From Gammaproteobacteria bacterium (GTDB taxonomy: Bacteria; Pseudomonadota; Gammaproteobacteria; Pseudomonadales; Azotimanducaceae), in the NCBI GenBank assembly GCA_009840305.1, contig VXNY01000023.1:62001-126000 (forward strand): DNA of 64,000 bases. Reading direction: 5' to 3'. Numbering within the stretch: position 1 is the stretch's first letter; every line of letters begins with the position of its first letter. The position numbers and the translations under genes are program-made. The notes beneath the pieces are model-generated. The model was given only the letters and a program-made list of their open reading frames with translations, ran no database searches and was not told the origin of the DNA. This document shows, piece after piece, positions 27,684 to 35,977 of the stretch.

Positions 27684-30248
27684 TCAGTCAGATCCTAATT
27701 CAATTTGATAGTCTTCTAAGGAATGGTCAAGACTGAGAGAGTAAGTGGTTTTACCGGATGTAGGTTTTATTCGTCCGGGCTTTGTGACACGAATCGAGTA
27801 CGATCCGGCTGTCAGACCATCAATACGAAATGTCCCCTCGGAATCCACACTGGAAGTCGCGTATATTGATTCATCAGAGTCTGACTGCAATATTACGATC
27901 ATGTCTTGAGTCGGAAGTTGAGTAACAACGTTACCGGCAAAGGTCAACTTTCCAACTTCGATGTCGAAGTAAGTTTCGCTAGTTATCACAACTTCAAAGG
28001 ACAAGCCTCTGTCGGTATGAATGTCGTATTCTCCGTCATCCAAATTTTCGATTGAGTAACTACCGTCTTCTTCACTCCGAGATTCTCCGCGTATGTGACC
28101 TTCAGTCTTGGGCTCAGCCCAAACTCGTACGTTGTCAACAGGATGCCCACCCGCGGTGACCATGCCACTCAGGTTCGAAGTTCCGTCGAACGCTAGATCC
28201 ACGGAGACTGAACTATTGCTTCCTTCAATCATGACTTGTTTCGAGAGCTCACGTTTTAGACTCGACGTACCTTCGATGGTGTAGTCTCCTTCCGGGATAC
28301 CTTCGAAACTGTAGGAGTGGTTTCCTCGGAGGAAAGCACGACGCAACGTGTTCGCTTCGGCGTCTTTTAATCTCACTGTAACCGATTCGGTCTCCACTAA
28401 ACCGGTCACACGACCCGAAATAGAGTTTCCGGAGGTCTTGATCAGCAACAAAACATCGTCAACAGGAACCTGATTTTCTACGACTACTGTTTCTGTATTT
28501 GAACTGGCAAATCCAGACTTTGTAGCATACAGTTCGTAGGTACCATCGTCCTCTATTAGTTCAAACGTCCCGTCCAAATTCGTTGGTCGAGTATCCGATC
28601 CCATCCAATTCGGTGAATTAACTCTGCGGATGGATACAGTTGCTTCCAATGGTTGTCCTTCCAAAGACTCCACCCTTCCAAGTATCGTTGGGTGAGACTT
28701 CTTCCGTATTTCAATCTCAATTGACTCTTGACCTTTGCTCAGATTTGTCTCAGAACGAAAGTATCCTGCAGCCCTTACTTCGACGGTTACTTCCTCTATT
28801 GGGAGTGGAGAAAGCGTAAATTTTCCCAACTCATCAGTGATTGAAGATTCTCGGCGCTCATAGGTGTAGACTGCAAGATCGTCATCTGATTGATTCCAAT
28901 CGATGCGTCGAATTTCGGCACCTACTACAGGATCTCCAGTAGCGGCATCCGCCACTTTTCCGCCCACTGTACGCCCGCGAGCGAGTTCGATAGTACCGAT
29001 GTCGTGAACATTCTCTGTCGAAACAATTACAGGCAAGAAACAAAAATCGAATCCGGGTGCTTCAACGACTAAATGTGTAATACGCCAATCGACATCAATG
29101 CTAAAGTGTCCCAACGAACCATCAAAAGTGTACTCGTTCGTCCACCTTCCGATGCGGTTGCTGCTTACTCCACTTAGGGCAGAAACGGTAAACTTCTCCA
29201 CAAGATTGCCAGTTGCTTTCTCGACTACTGCACCCTTCAAATTTAACAGTTTTCGAAGAGTCAATTTCACGTCTGTTTGACCAGCGACTACCGCCTGCAC
29301 GTTTGAAAAGCTACGATTCAAGACTTGAGCTTCGACCCAAATAGACTTGTCCTTTACGAATGGCCCGACAATAAAACTCCCAGTCTCGTCCGTTAATGTT
29401 TGAATTGATGCAAGACCTTCGTTCCATTCAGTCGCGATTATTTCCGCTTCGTCTACTGTTTCATTCTCTTCGTTCAAAACCTCCCCAGAAATGAAGTAGA
29501 CGTTCTGTAGTTGTAAATTTTCGACCTTGATTTCAGGTTCTTCTTCAATAATTACTAGCTCCAGTAATTCCTCAGGAATACCGACTCTGGGGGTGATTTG
29601 GATCTGATAAGTTCCTGTCTTCAAGCCCGAAATCGAAAATGTTCCGAGTTGACTACTTAGCCAATCTGCGATGAATTCGTCAGGATACTGGTGAGGCTGT
29701 AGTCCTTCCAAGTGATTGATCGAGATTGTTGCACCCTCAATTTGAAAGCCATCGGCGGATAGGACTTCTCCTTTTAGAGATCTTCCCTTCTGAAACTGTA
29801 GTTCTATATTTTTCTCACGCGAACTTGGTTCGATGCGTTGATACAGAGGGACGCTTCCTTTTTGCAATGCGACAAGAACAACGTCTTCCTGATCACTAAT
29901 TTGCAATGTCGTTTCGGTACTCTTACTATGTTGCCAAAGATTGGGTGAAGAATCTGTTGTAATGGGATGAGTGAATAGTCCAACCCAAATTCCATCGCCT
30001 TCGTATCCCTCAGCTGCAACTTCAATAGATATCGTTCTTGCGAGCCCAAACTGTGCTTGAATCGCAAACGGGAACACAACTAGGAGAATCAAGCAACGCA
30101 TTAGCTTTGTCGTTAATGTGGAAACAGGTGGTGGTTTGGAATCAGACTCTACCAATTCTGCGTTTCGGTGTCGATTGTCTAAGGCTCGTTTGGCTCCAGC
30201 GATCCCTTTTGGCTTCGTACAGGTGAGTACTCGATATAGCTTGGACAT
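27684..30248 (-). CDS. Large secreted protein of carboxypeptidase-regulatory-like (CarboxypepD_reg) repeats
   Basis: Up to 854 residues, built mostly of repeated ~80-residue beta-sandwich units typical of carboxypeptidase regulatory-like domains. The recurring pattern is G.V....G.PV.GA.I......TDE.G.F....L..G.Y.I.V...GY.......V. Clear copies begin at LKGEVLSADGFQIEGATI, ISGEVLNEENETVDEAEI, VGGKVADAATGDPVVGAEI, ILGRVESLEGQPLEATVSI, ISGRVTGLVETESVTV and LSGMVTAGGHPVDNVRV. A membrane-like segment, LMRCLILLVVFPFAIQAQ, is a signal peptide if translation starts at the ATG at 30101. The ATG at 30248 would put a 49-residue polar leader before it. Such proteins are exported and may bind ligands or act as scaffolds; no enzyme domain is present. 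Confidence 0.78.
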   Translation of the reverse strand: MSKLYRVLTCTKPKGIAGAKRALDNRHRNAELVESDSKPPPVSTLTTKLMRCLILLVVFPFAIQAQFGLARTISIEVAAEGYEGDGIWVGLFTHPITTDSSPNLWQHSKSTETTLQISDQEDVVLVALQKGSVPLYQRIEPSSREKNIELQFQKGRSLKGEVLSADGFQIEGATISINHLEGLQPHQYPDEFIADWLSSQLGTFSISGLKTGTYQIQITPRVGIPEELLELVIIEEEPEIKVENLQLQNVYFISGEVLNEENETVDEAEIIATEWNEGLASIQTLTDETGSFIVGPFVKDKSIWVEAQVLNRSFSNVQAVVAGQTDVKLTLRKLLNLKGAVVEKATGNLVEKFTVSALSGVSSNRIGRWTNEYTFDGSLGHFSIDVDWRITHLVVEAPGFDFCFLPVIVSTENVHDIGTIELARGRTVGGKVADAATGDPVVGAEIRRIDWNQSDDDLAVYTYERRESSITDELGKFTLSPLPIEEVTVEVRAAGYFRSETNLSKGQESIEIEIRKKSHPTILGRVESLEGQPLEATVSIRRVNSPNWMGSDTRPTNLDGTFELIEDDGTYELYATKSGFASSNTETVVVENQVPVDDVLLLIKTSGNSISGRVTGLVETESVTVRLKDAEANTLRRAFLRGNHSYSFEGIPEGDYTIEGTSSLKRELSKQVMIEGSNSSVSVDLAFDGTSNLSGMVTAGGHPVDNVRVWAEPKTEGHIRGESRSEEDGSYSIENLDDGEYDIHTDRGLSFEVVITSETYFDIEVGKLTFAGNVVTQLPTQDMIVILQSDSDESIYATSSVDSEGTFRIDGLTAGSYSIRVTKPGRIKPTSGKTTYSLSLDHSLEDYQIELGSD

Positions 30249-30276
30249 TCATAAAAATGTCGAGAATACAAGCCAA

Positions 30277-30299
30277 TTCTAAAATTTCTTCTAAAATTT
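30277..30299. promoter_or_regulatory. Direct repeat in the sqdB upstream region
   Basis: TTCTAAAATTT occurs at 30277-30287 and again at 30289-30299, a period of 12 bases, about 80-100 bases before the sqdB start and 30-50 bases before the divergent repeat-protein start. It may be a binding site for a regulator of either gene, or simply AT-rich duplication. I did not see a Pho box (CTGTCAT repeats), which one might expect for sulfolipid genes. Confidence 0.25.
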
Positions 30300-30378
30300 T
30301 ATATTGGTTTTTGAGTCAGAGGGAAATCTTTCTGTCTCTGCAGCTTAGAAAGTACTTCCTCAAGGGGTAAATAAATTC

Positions 30379-31599
30379 ATGCGCATAGCAGTTTTTGGCG
30401 GTGACGGTTTCGTTGGATGGCCGACATGTTTACATTTGTCGAACGCCGGTCATGAAATAACGATCGTTGACAATCTCAGCCGGCGTCGGATCGACACCGA
30501 GTTGGGAGTCCAATCATTGACTCCAATGGACTCCATCCAAGAACGTTTGCGAATCTGGAAAAACGTTTCTGGGCGAACGATGCGTTTTGAGTTGCTCGAT
30601 ATCGCAGAAGAGTACACTCGTGTCAAACTCTGGCTAGATCAATATCGACCGGATGCTCTCATTCATTTAGCACAACAACGAGCCGCGCCGTATTCCATGA
30701 AGAACGATAGGTCGAAGACCTATACGGTGAATAACAATGTGGCTGCCACGCACAACCTGCTGAGTGCATTGGTTGAACTAGAGCTTGATACGCACTTCGT
30801 CCATTTAGGAACAATGGGTGTTTATGGTTATAGCGATGTCGGCGCAACCATTCCAGAAGGATATCTTGATGTCAAAATTCCCGCTGACGATGGAACGGAC
30901 TTTCAACGACAAATTCTCTACCCCACCAATCCAAACAGCGTTTATCACTTAACTAAGTGTCTGGATCAATTGATGTTTGCGTTCTATGCGAGTAATGACT
31001 TATTACGAATAACTGACCTACATCAAGGAGTAGTATGGGGAACGCATACCGATCAGACGCGACGACACGAACAACTAGTCAACCGATTCGATTACGACGG
31101 TGACTACGGTACCGTTCTTAACCGATTCCTGATTCAAGCGGCAGTGAAACACCCGTTGACCGTACACGGCACGGGCGGACAGACCAGAGCGTTCATTCAC
31201 ATACAAGATTCGGTGAGATGCATTGAGCTAGCAGTAAACAACCCACCTGCTCGTAAGGATCGACCGAAAATCTTCAATCAAATGACCGAAACGTTCAGAA
31301 TTCGCGACCTCGCCAAATTGGTGTCCGACATGAGTGGCGTGGAGATTGTCTATCTACCAAATCCACGAAAAGAAGCAGACGAAAACGATCTAAAAGTGAG
31401 TAACAAACAATTGTTGGATCTTGGACTCGAACCTGTGACTCTACGCGTGGGAATGCTTGAAGAACTGGTTGAGGTTGCAGAGAAGTACGCACACCGTATC
31501 GACCAATCGAAGATCCCAGCCCAGTCGGCATGGACTCACGAGATTCAATCAAAAATTTCGTCAGTCATAGACATCGCGACAGCGAAAAGAAAACGGTAG
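30379..31599 (+). CDS. sqdB: UDP-sulfoquinovose synthase SqdB
   Basis: A 406-residue SDR-extended enzyme that converts UDP-glucose plus sulfite to UDP-sulfoquinovose, the head-group donor of the sulfolipid SQDG. It shows the specific SqdB/SQD1 features: FGGDGFVGWPTCLHLSNAGHE at the NAD site, HLAQQRAAPYSMKNDRSKT, the catalytic triad Thr145 (LGTMGVYG), Tyr189 and Lys193 (VYHLTK), and TDLHQGVVWGTHTDQT. The ATG at 30379 has AAGGGG upstream. It is the first gene of a tight three-gene operon, and the next start is one base past its stop. Confidence 0.93.
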   Translation: MRIAVFGGDGFVGWPTCLHLSNAGHEITIVDNLSRRRIDTELGVQSLTPMDSIQERLRIWKNVSGRTMRFELLDIAEEYTRVKLWLDQYRPDALIHLAQQRAAPYSMKNDRSKTYTVNNNVAATHNLLSALVELELDTHFVHLGTMGVYGYSDVGATIPEGYLDVKIPADDGTDFQRQILYPTNPNSVYHLTKCLDQLMFAFYASNDLLRITDLHQGVVWGTHTDQTRRHEQLVNRFDYDGDYGTVLNRFLIQAAVKHPLTVHGTGGQTRAFIHIQDSVRCIELAVNNPPARKDRPKIFNQMTETFRIRDLAKLVSDMSGVEIVYLPNPRKEADENDLKVSNKQLLDLGLEPVTLRVGMLEELVEVAEKYAHRIDQSKIPAQSAWTHEIQSKISSVIDIATAKRKR

Positions 31600-31600
31600 C

Positions 31601-32404
31601 TTGGCAAATACTGCGTTTGTGACTTTAGTCACAAACGATGACTATACTCTCGGTGCGCTTGCATTAGTACGTTCGTTGAAGTTGTCCAACCCAGACCGAC
31701 ACATCGTAGTCATGGCAACGCGATCGGATCTACCATTAGATCAACTTGATCGTGAAGGTTGTGATATTCGGATTGTGCCGCGTCCTGAGTTTTCTGATGA
31801 CTTTGTTTCAAGACATTCGAGAGAACGACAACACTCTGTCGCGCCTTTTACCAAAGGAACAAAGCCGAAGTTTCATGATCCATTGGACAATTTCTGCAAG
31901 TTACGTGTGTGGGAGTTTGAAGAATATCAGCGCGTAGTATTTCTGGATGCAGACACGATAGTCGTCCGCAACATCGACAGACTATTCGGCTATCCGGAGT
32001 TCTCAGCTGCACCGAATCTGTACGAAACACTTCACGATATGCATCGATTAAATTCGGGAGTTTTCGTTGCAGAGCCGTCAAAGGCAACGTATGCCCACAT
32101 GCTTGAGAAGTTGGTAGTACCTGAAACGTTTTGGAAACGCACCGACCAAACGTTTTTGGAATCATACTTTCCAGATTGGCACGGTTTACCGTACGTCTAC
32201 AACGTCCTACAGTACATCTACTTCCATTTACCACAGTTGTGGGAATGGGCCTCGATCAGGGTAGTTCACTATCAATACGAGAAGCCTTGGGAGCGCTTTC
32301 ACGAACGAAGTGAGCAACTTAAGCCGCTCATTGATTTGTGGTACTCTATCTTGGAGGATCGAAAGATACCAGAAGACGTACCACGCTACACGCCACCACA
32401 GTGA
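31601..32404 (+). CDS. sqdD: Family 8 glycosyltransferase SqdD
   Basis: A 267-residue GT8 (glycogenin/galactinol-synthase-like) protein. It has a GT-A N-terminus (AFVTLVTNDDYTLGALALVRSLK), the metal-binding DAD at 116-118 (VVFLDADTIVVRNIDRLF), LNSGVFVAEPS, and the C-terminal HYQYEKPW with the second metal/UDP-binding His. In Rhodobacter the glycogenin-like SqdD is encoded with SqdB and SqdC and takes part in sulfoquinovosyl transfer to lipid; the same order here supports that role. It starts at TTG 31601 directly after sqdB and overlaps sqdC as GTGA. Confidence 0.85.
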   Translation: MANTAFVTLVTNDDYTLGALALVRSLKLSNPDRHIVVMATRSDLPLDQLDREGCDIRIVPRPEFSDDFVSRHSRERQHSVAPFTKGTKPKFHDPLDNFCKLRVWEFEEYQRVVFLDADTIVVRNIDRLFGYPEFSAAPNLYETLHDMHRLNSGVFVAEPSKATYAHMLEKLVVPETFWKRTDQTFLESYFPDWHGLPYVYNVLQYIYFHLPQLWEWASIRVVHYQYEKPWERFHERSEQLKPLIDLWYSILEDRKIPEDVPRYTPPQ

Positions 32405-33321
32405 GAATTGCAATCACCGGTACTACTGGTTACCTTGGCCGGTTTGTAGTTAAAACCCTTCTGGATGCTGGGTACACCGCAGCCGCACAAGTACGGCGGA
32501 TACTACACGCATCAGACCCTCTAACAAAGTACGACGGCAGACTTGAACTCATCAGTGGCAACATGGAGGATGCAGCGTCGCTCGAAAAACTAGTCCATCG
32601 ATGCGATGCCGTAGTTCATATGGCGTTCATGTCAGCTACTGGTAGCTATCGCGGTGGAGAAGGAGATGACCCAGCTTGGTTTTGGGAACAGAATTTTGGT
32701 GGTACTTTACGACTACTGCGTGCATGCAGAGCTGCAAACGTAGCCAAATTCATTTTTCTCTCGTCGCGGGCTGTTTTTGATGGATGTCAAATCAGCGATA
32801 GAACCGTCGATGACACCGATGAACCCGTCCCGACCAACCACTACGGTCTACTCAAGTGGTCAAGTGAATTACTTGCGAATCTCTACAACGAAATGACTTT
32901 CTGTTCCCTCCGCCCTACGGGAATCTACGGTCTTTCATGGCCACGAGATCGCACGAAATGGTGGAACTTAGTAACAGATCCTCTACTACAGGATAGAGAT
33001 CTGTCATCCTTATCCAATGAAGTCTACACTGAGGTACACGGTGCTGACGCCGCTAAGGCAGTTCTCTTACTGCTACAACAGCGACACAACGATGTCCACC
33101 GAAGGAGCTTTAATTGTTCGGACATCTTGGTCAGTGAACGGTATCTAGTACAACGATGTCTTCGTCTTTTGAACAGTACATCCGACAAGTCAAGCATTGA
33201 CCAACTACAACCCCCAATCAACAACATGGGGACAGCTGGACTCACAAAACTCGGTTGGCGAGGAGGGGGTGTTAAAAAACTCCGTCAAACCCTACAAGAG
33301 ATTCAGCAGGTTTCAGAGTAA
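32401..33321 (+). CDS. sqdC: NAD-dependent epimerase/dehydratase-like SqdC
   Basis: A 306-residue extended SDR. Starting at the GTG at 32401 it begins VRIAITGTTGYLGRFVVKTLLDAG, the NAD(P) glycine motif, with FLSSRAVFDG (catalytic Ser region) and NHYGLLKWSSE (YxxxK) further on. In Rhodobacter sqdC is the third gene of the sqdBDC operon and encodes a small-molecule reductase-like protein needed for normal SQDG formation; the step is not settled. The GTGA overlap with sqdD implies coupled translation. Its 3' end overlaps the convergent HAD gene by nine bases. The name rests on gene order as well as fold. Confidence 0.75.
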   Translation: MRIAITGTTGYLGRFVVKTLLDAGYTAAAQVRRILHASDPLTKYDGRLELISGNMEDAASLEKLVHRCDAVVHMAFMSATGSYRGGEGDDPAWFWEQNFGGTLRLLRACRAANVAKFIFLSSRAVFDGCQISDRTVDDTDEPVPTNHYGLLKWSSELLANLYNEMTFCSLRPTGIYGLSWPRDRTKWWNLVTDPLLQDRDLSSLSNEVYTEVHGADAAKAVLLLLQQRHNDVHRRSFNCSDILVSERYLVQRCLRLLNSTSDKSSIDQLQPPINNMGTAGLTKLGWRGGGVKKLRQTLQEIQQVSE

Positions 33322-34026
33322 CTCTAGCAAAGCACTCAGAGTCTTGATCTGCGGTACTGAAAGTTCGGTAGTCGGCAGTGCATCGTGCTGGTTAAGCCAC
33401 ACTGGGTGCATGCCAACACTATACGCTCCTTCTACATCGTTCACAAAAGAGTCACCGACAAACACGATTTGATGCGGTGCAATACCAACAGCATGGCTAG
33501 CCTGCATGAATATCGAAGTGTCCGGTTTGCACGATTGCGCGGTTTCTGAACTGAGGATGAAGTCAACGTAACTATCGAGTTTCCAAGTTTCGATTAAGGG
33601 ATCTAGCCAATCGTCATCAATGTTCGACACGATCGAGAGTTTAAACTCTCGCTCTCGAAGAAGTTCCAGTACTTCAACACAATCAGACTGCGGTTTCAAA
33701 TATTCGATTACTGCATCTCTTTGCGAGTAGGAAAAATTTTCGATTGCTTCATCTACATCTTTGAGTCCATAATGGGCAAGCAAACGACGCATTGCTTCAT
33801 TGACAAAGTCTTTGTGCAAATAGAATGAACGCTTTGCAAAATCTAGCGTGACTTCTTCCCTTAGCTTACGGTATTGTGTGATTATCTCGTCACTGCTTAC
33901 TGGAACTTGTATCGTTCCCGCGAACTTGGCGATATTCCCTGACGTAACCCAGTTGTCTAACGGTTGGAATAGGGTTTCCCCAAGATCGAAAAATACGGCG
34001 CGAATGGAGTTTGAACTTAGAGTCAT
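33313..34026 (-). CDS. HAD-family hydrolase
   Basis: A 237-residue haloacid-dehalogenase-type phosphatase. Motif I is VFFDLGETL, where the nucleophile Asp is present and Gly occupies the place of the acid/base Asp, as in many DxG-type HADs. Motif II is LSIVSNIDDDW, the motif III Lys is in SCKPDTSIF, and motif IV is VFVGDSFVNDVEGA. A helical cap lies between motifs I and II. The substrate is unknown. It converges on the sqd operon with a nine-base overlap. Confidence 0.85.
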   Translation of the reverse strand: MTLSSNSIRAVFFDLGETLFQPLDNWVTSGNIAKFAGTIQVPVSSDEIITQYRKLREEVTLDFAKRSFYLHKDFVNEAMRRLLAHYGLKDVDEAIENFSYSQRDAVIEYLKPQSDCVEVLELLREREFKLSIVSNIDDDWLDPLIETWKLDSYVDFILSSETAQSCKPDTSIFMQASHAVGIAPHQIVFVGDSFVNDVEGAYSVGMHPVWLNQHDALPTTELSVPQIKTLSALLELL

Positions 34027-34171
34027 ATTTTGCTAGATCGGTTAATAGAAGAAAAATTTAAAAATATTTTTATCATAACGTGCTTACGATTATTTAGTGT
34101 CAAGGATTCAAGTAGGCAGAAAACGGTAGGAACAGTCCGGTCAAGACGGTTGTGGATTAAGGAGTTTATCG

Positions 34172-34921
34172 ATGAGTAAAGTAGCAATCATTACGGGTGC
34201 TGGCACGGGCGTGGGTAAACACACGACCCTCGCGCTTTTAAGAAGAGAGTATTATGTTGTAGCCGTTGGTAGAAGGAAAAGTAAGCTCGACGAGTTGGAA
34301 GAGATTGCAGGTGCCGACGACCGGTTGTTTACCGTCCCGACGGATATAGGTAAAGAAAGTGAAGTGGTCCGTCTGTTTGATGTTACTGTCTCCCGATTCG
34401 GTCGCTTGGATCTTCTGTTTAACAACGCCGGCGTCGGAGCACCAGCTGTACCGATCGAAGAATTAACTCTCTCGCAATGGGAACGAGTGGTTCAAACGAA
34501 TCTTACTGGAGCCTTTTTGTGTACGCGCGCGGCCATGAAAATCATGAAATTTCAAACTCCACGAGGTGGCCGGATTATCAACAACGGATCCATCGCGGCG
34601 CAGCACTCTCCCCGACCTTTGTCTGCTCCTTACACTGCCACGAAACACGCTCTCACGGGATTGACGAAATCTACCGCGCTTGATGGCCGAGACCACAACG
34701 TGGTGTGTTGTCAAATTGACATCGGCAATGCTGCAACCGAGATGACTTCCCTAATGGAAGAAGGTGTTTTGCAACCAGACGGCACGCGAAAACCGGAACC
34801 CACTTTCGATGTAGAACACGTTGCTGAGGCGATCGTCTATATGGACAGTCTGCCGCTCGACGCGAATGTTCAATTCTTAACCATTCTTGCGTCCGAGATG
34901 CCGTTCATGGGAAGAGGGTAA
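34172..34921 (+). CDS. Short-chain dehydrogenase/reductase
   Basis: A 249-residue classical [19 protein letters not shown] is the coenzyme-binding glycine motif, and [10 protein letters not shown] is the NNAG motif. The catalytic residues are Ser ([10 protein letters not shown]), Tyr and Lys ([11 protein letters not shown]). A KAAG-like proofreading of the substrate is not possible from sequence. The ATG follows AAGGAG. It is monocistronic, ending seven bases before the convergent smpB stop. Confidence 0.88.
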   Translation: MSKVAIITGAGTGVGKHTTLALLRREYYVVAVGRRKSKLDELEEIAGADDRLFTVPTDIGKESEVVRLFDVTVSRFGRLDLLFNNAGVGAPAVPIEELTLSQWERVVQTNLTGAFLCTRAAMKIMKFQTPRGGRIINNGSIAAQHSPRPLSAPYTATKHALTGLTKSTALDGRDHNVVCCQIDIGNAATEMTSLMEEGVLQPDGTRKPEPTFDVEHVAEAIVYMDSLPLDANVQFLTILASEMPFMGRG

Positions 34922-34927
34922 CCTCAA

Positions 34928-35392
34928 CTATCGGGAGCGTAACGTACGCTCTTGTTCCCGTTTGGTCTCCCGTTCGCGAAGTAGATTGCGTTTATCAACT
35001 TTCTTGCGACCGACTGCAAGACCAATCTCACACTTTACGAGGTGTGCGCGCCAGTAAATCGAAAGTGCAATACATGTGCGTCCTTTAGTTTGAGTAGCGG
35101 AATAGATTTGCCCTAGTTCGTGATTGTGTAAGAGCAACTTTCGAGCGCGTTCAGCGTCTGGTTCGACATGGGTTGATGCACTGGCAAGTGGGTCGATTCT
35201 TAGCCCCTTTAGAAATGCTTCGCCATTTTCCATGATGACGTAGGAATCGGTGAGATTAGCTTTACCCGCTCTGAGACTCTTCACTTCCCAACCTTCCAGC
35301 GCGATCCCCGCCTCAAAGAAACGGTCAAACGCGTAGTCGAATCGCGCTTTTCGGTTGCGCGCGATGATCCGTTGTTTGTTTGGTTTGGGCAT
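34928..35392 (-). CDS. smpB: SmpB, SsrA (tmRNA)-binding protein
   Basis: A 154-residue protein that binds tmRNA and rescues stalled ribosomes. Typical blocks are IIARNRKARFDYAF, FEAGIALEGWEVKSLRAGKANLTDSYV, FLKGLRIDPLASASTHVEPDAERARKLLLH, KGRTCIALSIYW and the basic C-terminal GRKKVDKRNLLRERETKRE. The internal ATG at 35392 (MPKPNKQRI) is preferred over a start four codons upstream. The ssrA RNA gene is not in the window. Confidence 0.96.
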   Translation of the reverse strand: MPKPNKQRIIARNRKARFDYAFDRFFEAGIALEGWEVKSLRAGKANLTDSYVIMENGEAFLKGLRIDPLASASTHVEPDAERARKLLLHNHELGQIYSATQTKGRTCIALSIYWRAHLVKCEIGLAVGRKKVDKRNLLRERETKREQERTLRSR

Positions 35393-35977
35393 ACAAGAAG
35401 ACAATGGTATTGCTTAGGCCAACAATGAATAGGACATGATCACATTTGTACTTAGAAATCGTGGTACTGTGTAACAATACATGATAGACGAAAGAGTAAA
35501 AATAACAATGAGGCGGTGTGAAGAGATTTTTTTGAAGTAAGCTCTGTGCTTCGTAGTCTAGTGCGAAAACTTCTTACTGGTAGTAAGGTTTCTTGAGCCT
35601 GTTCGCGTCGAGTGTCTTTGATGTAAACATGTCCTTACCTAAGTACTTAATCGGTTTTCAATTTCTAAACGCCTACGGGGAAAACAAACATCACCCGCGA
35701 GATTCCTCTGTGCTGCAAGAGTGTTGTTCTAACTGCTTGGTCATGTTAGTATTTCCTGCTACACGTATATGTCCTAAATTAGCGATCCCTACCATCAGTG
35801 GATGACTAGTCCGTCAAGACGTAAATCTAGATCTAAACTGAAATCAACAACGACTGAAAGAATGAATTTAAGAGCAATATCCGGAGTGCGCGGCTACAGT
35901 GATCGCACTATCATTGTTAATTTCAATTTACACTTCATAGATGCAAATTCTGTTGGAGCATCAGGAGGAAATGACCA
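35393..35977. other. Divergent intergenic region between smpB and ada
   Basis: About 585 bases with no convincing gene. It is AT-rich and contains a small hairpin, CTTACTGGTAGTAAG (35572-35586). One plus-strand frame at 35593-35805 reads as 70 residues but has no clear ribosome binding site or family character. I looked for tmRNA hallmarks next to smpB and saw none. The promoters of smpB and ada must lie here; near ada there is a strong AGGAGG at 35963-35968. Confidence 0.5.

Noticed and set aside
30249-30378. Pho box upstream of the sulfolipid operon
   Set aside because: Only isolated CTGTC-like bits occur; no pair of correctly spaced repeats.
35593-35805. A 70-codon plus-strand frame between smpB and ada
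   Set aside because: No ribosome binding site and no family character; probably random.
35393-35977. Possible tmRNA gene next to smpB
   Set aside because: Neither the typical 5' start nor the tRNA-like 3' end with CCA is visible in this gap.
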